A stretch of DNA of 7,580 nt from an uncultured Collinsella sp. (lineage in GTDB: Bacteria; Actinomycetota; Coriobacteriia; Coriobacteriales; Coriobacteriaceae). Numbering within the stretch: position 1 is the first letter of the stretch; each line of letters opens with the position of its first letter. The stretch covers positions 1 through 7,580 of the forward strand of contig CAUCXP010000065.1 of NCBI GenBank assembly GCA_958446785.1, read 5' to 3'. The notes beneath the pieces were generated by a model that was not told the origin of the DNA, did no database searches, and was given only the letters and a program-made list of their open reading frames with translations. Of this stretch, positions 7,020 through 7,580 are shown piece by piece. The translations under genes were made by a program, and so were the position numbers.

Positions 7020-7580
7020 ATGGAACTCACGGACCGCTCTGGTTACTTTGCGGGCCCCGGCATGCTCGGCGGCTCCTTTGGCGATGCCTCGCGCGCAAGC
7101 GACGAGGCCGCCGAGGGCGTCGTCGACCCCTCCCTGGGCCATGCGCCCGACCAGGTGGTCTTTTACGAGCTCACGCGTAAGTTTGTGGAGACCGAGGAAG
7201 ACGTTCCCCAGGAGGCCTGCGACGTGCTGTACTACACGCTCGCCGTGGGCCACCACACCGGCGTGCTCGACTGCTTTGAGCCGCGCCTATCGGTGCCGGT
7301 GGATGTGTTCTATTCGCTCGTCGACGCGCTGCCGGAGGGGGAGGCCAAGACCAAGTTCGAGGCCATCCGCTCCTTTGGTGAGTGCCAGCTCGACAAGGCG
7401 GCGGTGCCGTCGCTGCTCGAGGCCTGCGATGCGCTGCTCGACGAGCGCGGTTTTCGCGGGTCGGCCAAGGCCGGCATCTCGGTGTTCGACGACGACTTTG
7501 GCCTGCATGCCCAGCAGGTCGCGTTTCTGATGAAGTTTCGCGATCTGGTGGAGCGCGTGCGCGATGTGTCGGGCGTGTAT
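7020..7580 (+). CDS. hyfJ: Hydrogenase maturation protein, HycH/HyfJ family, 3' end beyond window
   Basis: The gene is open for 187 codons to the window edge without a stop. Residues 46-134 match the E. coli HycH/HyfJ family: VVFYELTRKF (46-55), then EACDVLYYTLAVGHHTGVLD (65-84) and a later FGECQLDKAAVPSL (119-132). HycH-family proteins are not part of the mature hydrogenase; they are thought to assist maturation of the large subunit. E. coli members are about 136 residues. This one has about 45 extra N-terminal residues (Gly-rich start, then an acidic Ala-rich stretch) and already runs some ten residues past where the E. coli protein would end. Its position right after hyfI fits the hyc and hyf gene order. 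The family call is strong; the symbol hyfJ rather than hycH follows from the Hyf layout. Its true end, and whether anything is fused to it, cannot be seen. Confidence 0.88.
   Translation, partial: MELTDRSGYFAGPGMLGGSFGDASRASDEAAEGVVDPSLGHAPDQVVFYELTRKFVETEEDVPQEACDVLYYTLAVGHHTGVLDCFEPRLSVPVDVFYSLVDALPEGEAKTKFEAIRSFGECQLDKAAVPSLLEACDALLDERGFRGSAKAGISVFDDDFGLHAQQVAFLMKFRDLVERVRDVSGVY

Larger units (their letters stand above)
53..7580 (+). other. Hyf-type group 4 hydrogenase operon (partial at both ends)
   Basis: Seven genes run in one direction with gaps of 13, 3, 3, 1, 2 and 0 bases, and hyfD follows the preceding gene by 15 bases. The order D-E-F-G-H-I-J is that of the E. coli hyf operon. 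No space is left for an internal promoter or terminator, so one transcript and translational coupling are likely. The expected missing parts are hyfA, hyfB and most of hyfC to the left. A maturation protease (HycI type) may lie to the right, and formate dehydrogenase genes are expected elsewhere. Having both hyfD and hyfF with hyfE separates this from the shorter Hyc operon. Confidence 0.9.

Noticed and set aside
53..7580. Ech, Mbh or CO-dependent hydrogenase instead of Hyf
   Set aside because: The 30-kDa and large-subunit domains are fused in one protein, HyfE and two antiporter-like genes are present, and a HycH-family gene follows hyfI. This combination is that of Hyf/Hyc formate hydrogenlyase systems.
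1..7580. CRISPR arrays, insertion sequences, tRNA genes, promoters or terminators
   Set aside because: Coding sequence fills the window, gaps are at most 15 bases, and no repeated units, inverted-repeat ends, transposase motifs or stem-loop plus T-run structures were seen.

Overview
The window is one unbroken, plus-strand stretch of an operon encoding a Hyf-type (formate hydrogenlyase-2-like) membrane-bound [NiFe] hydrogenase of group 4. In order it holds the last codons of a membrane protein (probably hyfC), then hyfD, hyfE, hyfF, hyfG, hyfH, hyfI and a hycH/hyfJ-type maturation gene that runs off the right edge. Gaps between genes are 0 to 15 bases. Every start has a clear purine-rich ribosome binding site, usually inside the end of the preceding gene. 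There is no promoter, terminator, RNA gene, repeat or mobile element in the window.

The genes divide into a membrane arm and a peripheral arm. hyfD and hyfF encode two different antiporter-like (NuoL/M/N family) proton-channel subunits, and hyfE encodes the small NuoK-like membrane subunit. hyfG is the catalytic subunit: an N-terminal complex I 30-kDa-like domain fused to the [NiFe] large subunit, with both CxxC pairs that bind Ni-Fe. hyfH (two 4Fe-4S clusters plus a four-cysteine tail) and hyfI (proximal cluster) carry electrons to the active site. The last gene encodes a HycH-family protein that helps mature the large subunit. By analogy with known enzymes, electrons (probably from formate through a formate dehydrogenase encoded elsewhere) pass through HyfH and HyfI to HyfG, where protons are reduced to H2. 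The membrane subunits could couple this to ion translocation. Having both HyfD and HyfF plus HyfE distinguishes this from the simpler Hyc (FHL-1) layout.

The DNA is GC-rich with a strong preference for G or C at third codon positions, and this produces very long false reading frames on the opposite strand. GC-rich DNA, strong Shine-Dalgarno sites and an FHL-type hydrogenase would suit an anaerobic gut actinobacterium of the Coriobacteriia (for example Collinsella or a relative). That assignment is an inference from general character, not from a marker gene. The system belongs to a known family. The points of interest are lineage-specific tails: a longer C-terminal tail on HyfG, a C-terminal extension of about 58 residues on HyfH and an N-terminal extension of about 45 residues on the HycH-like protein.
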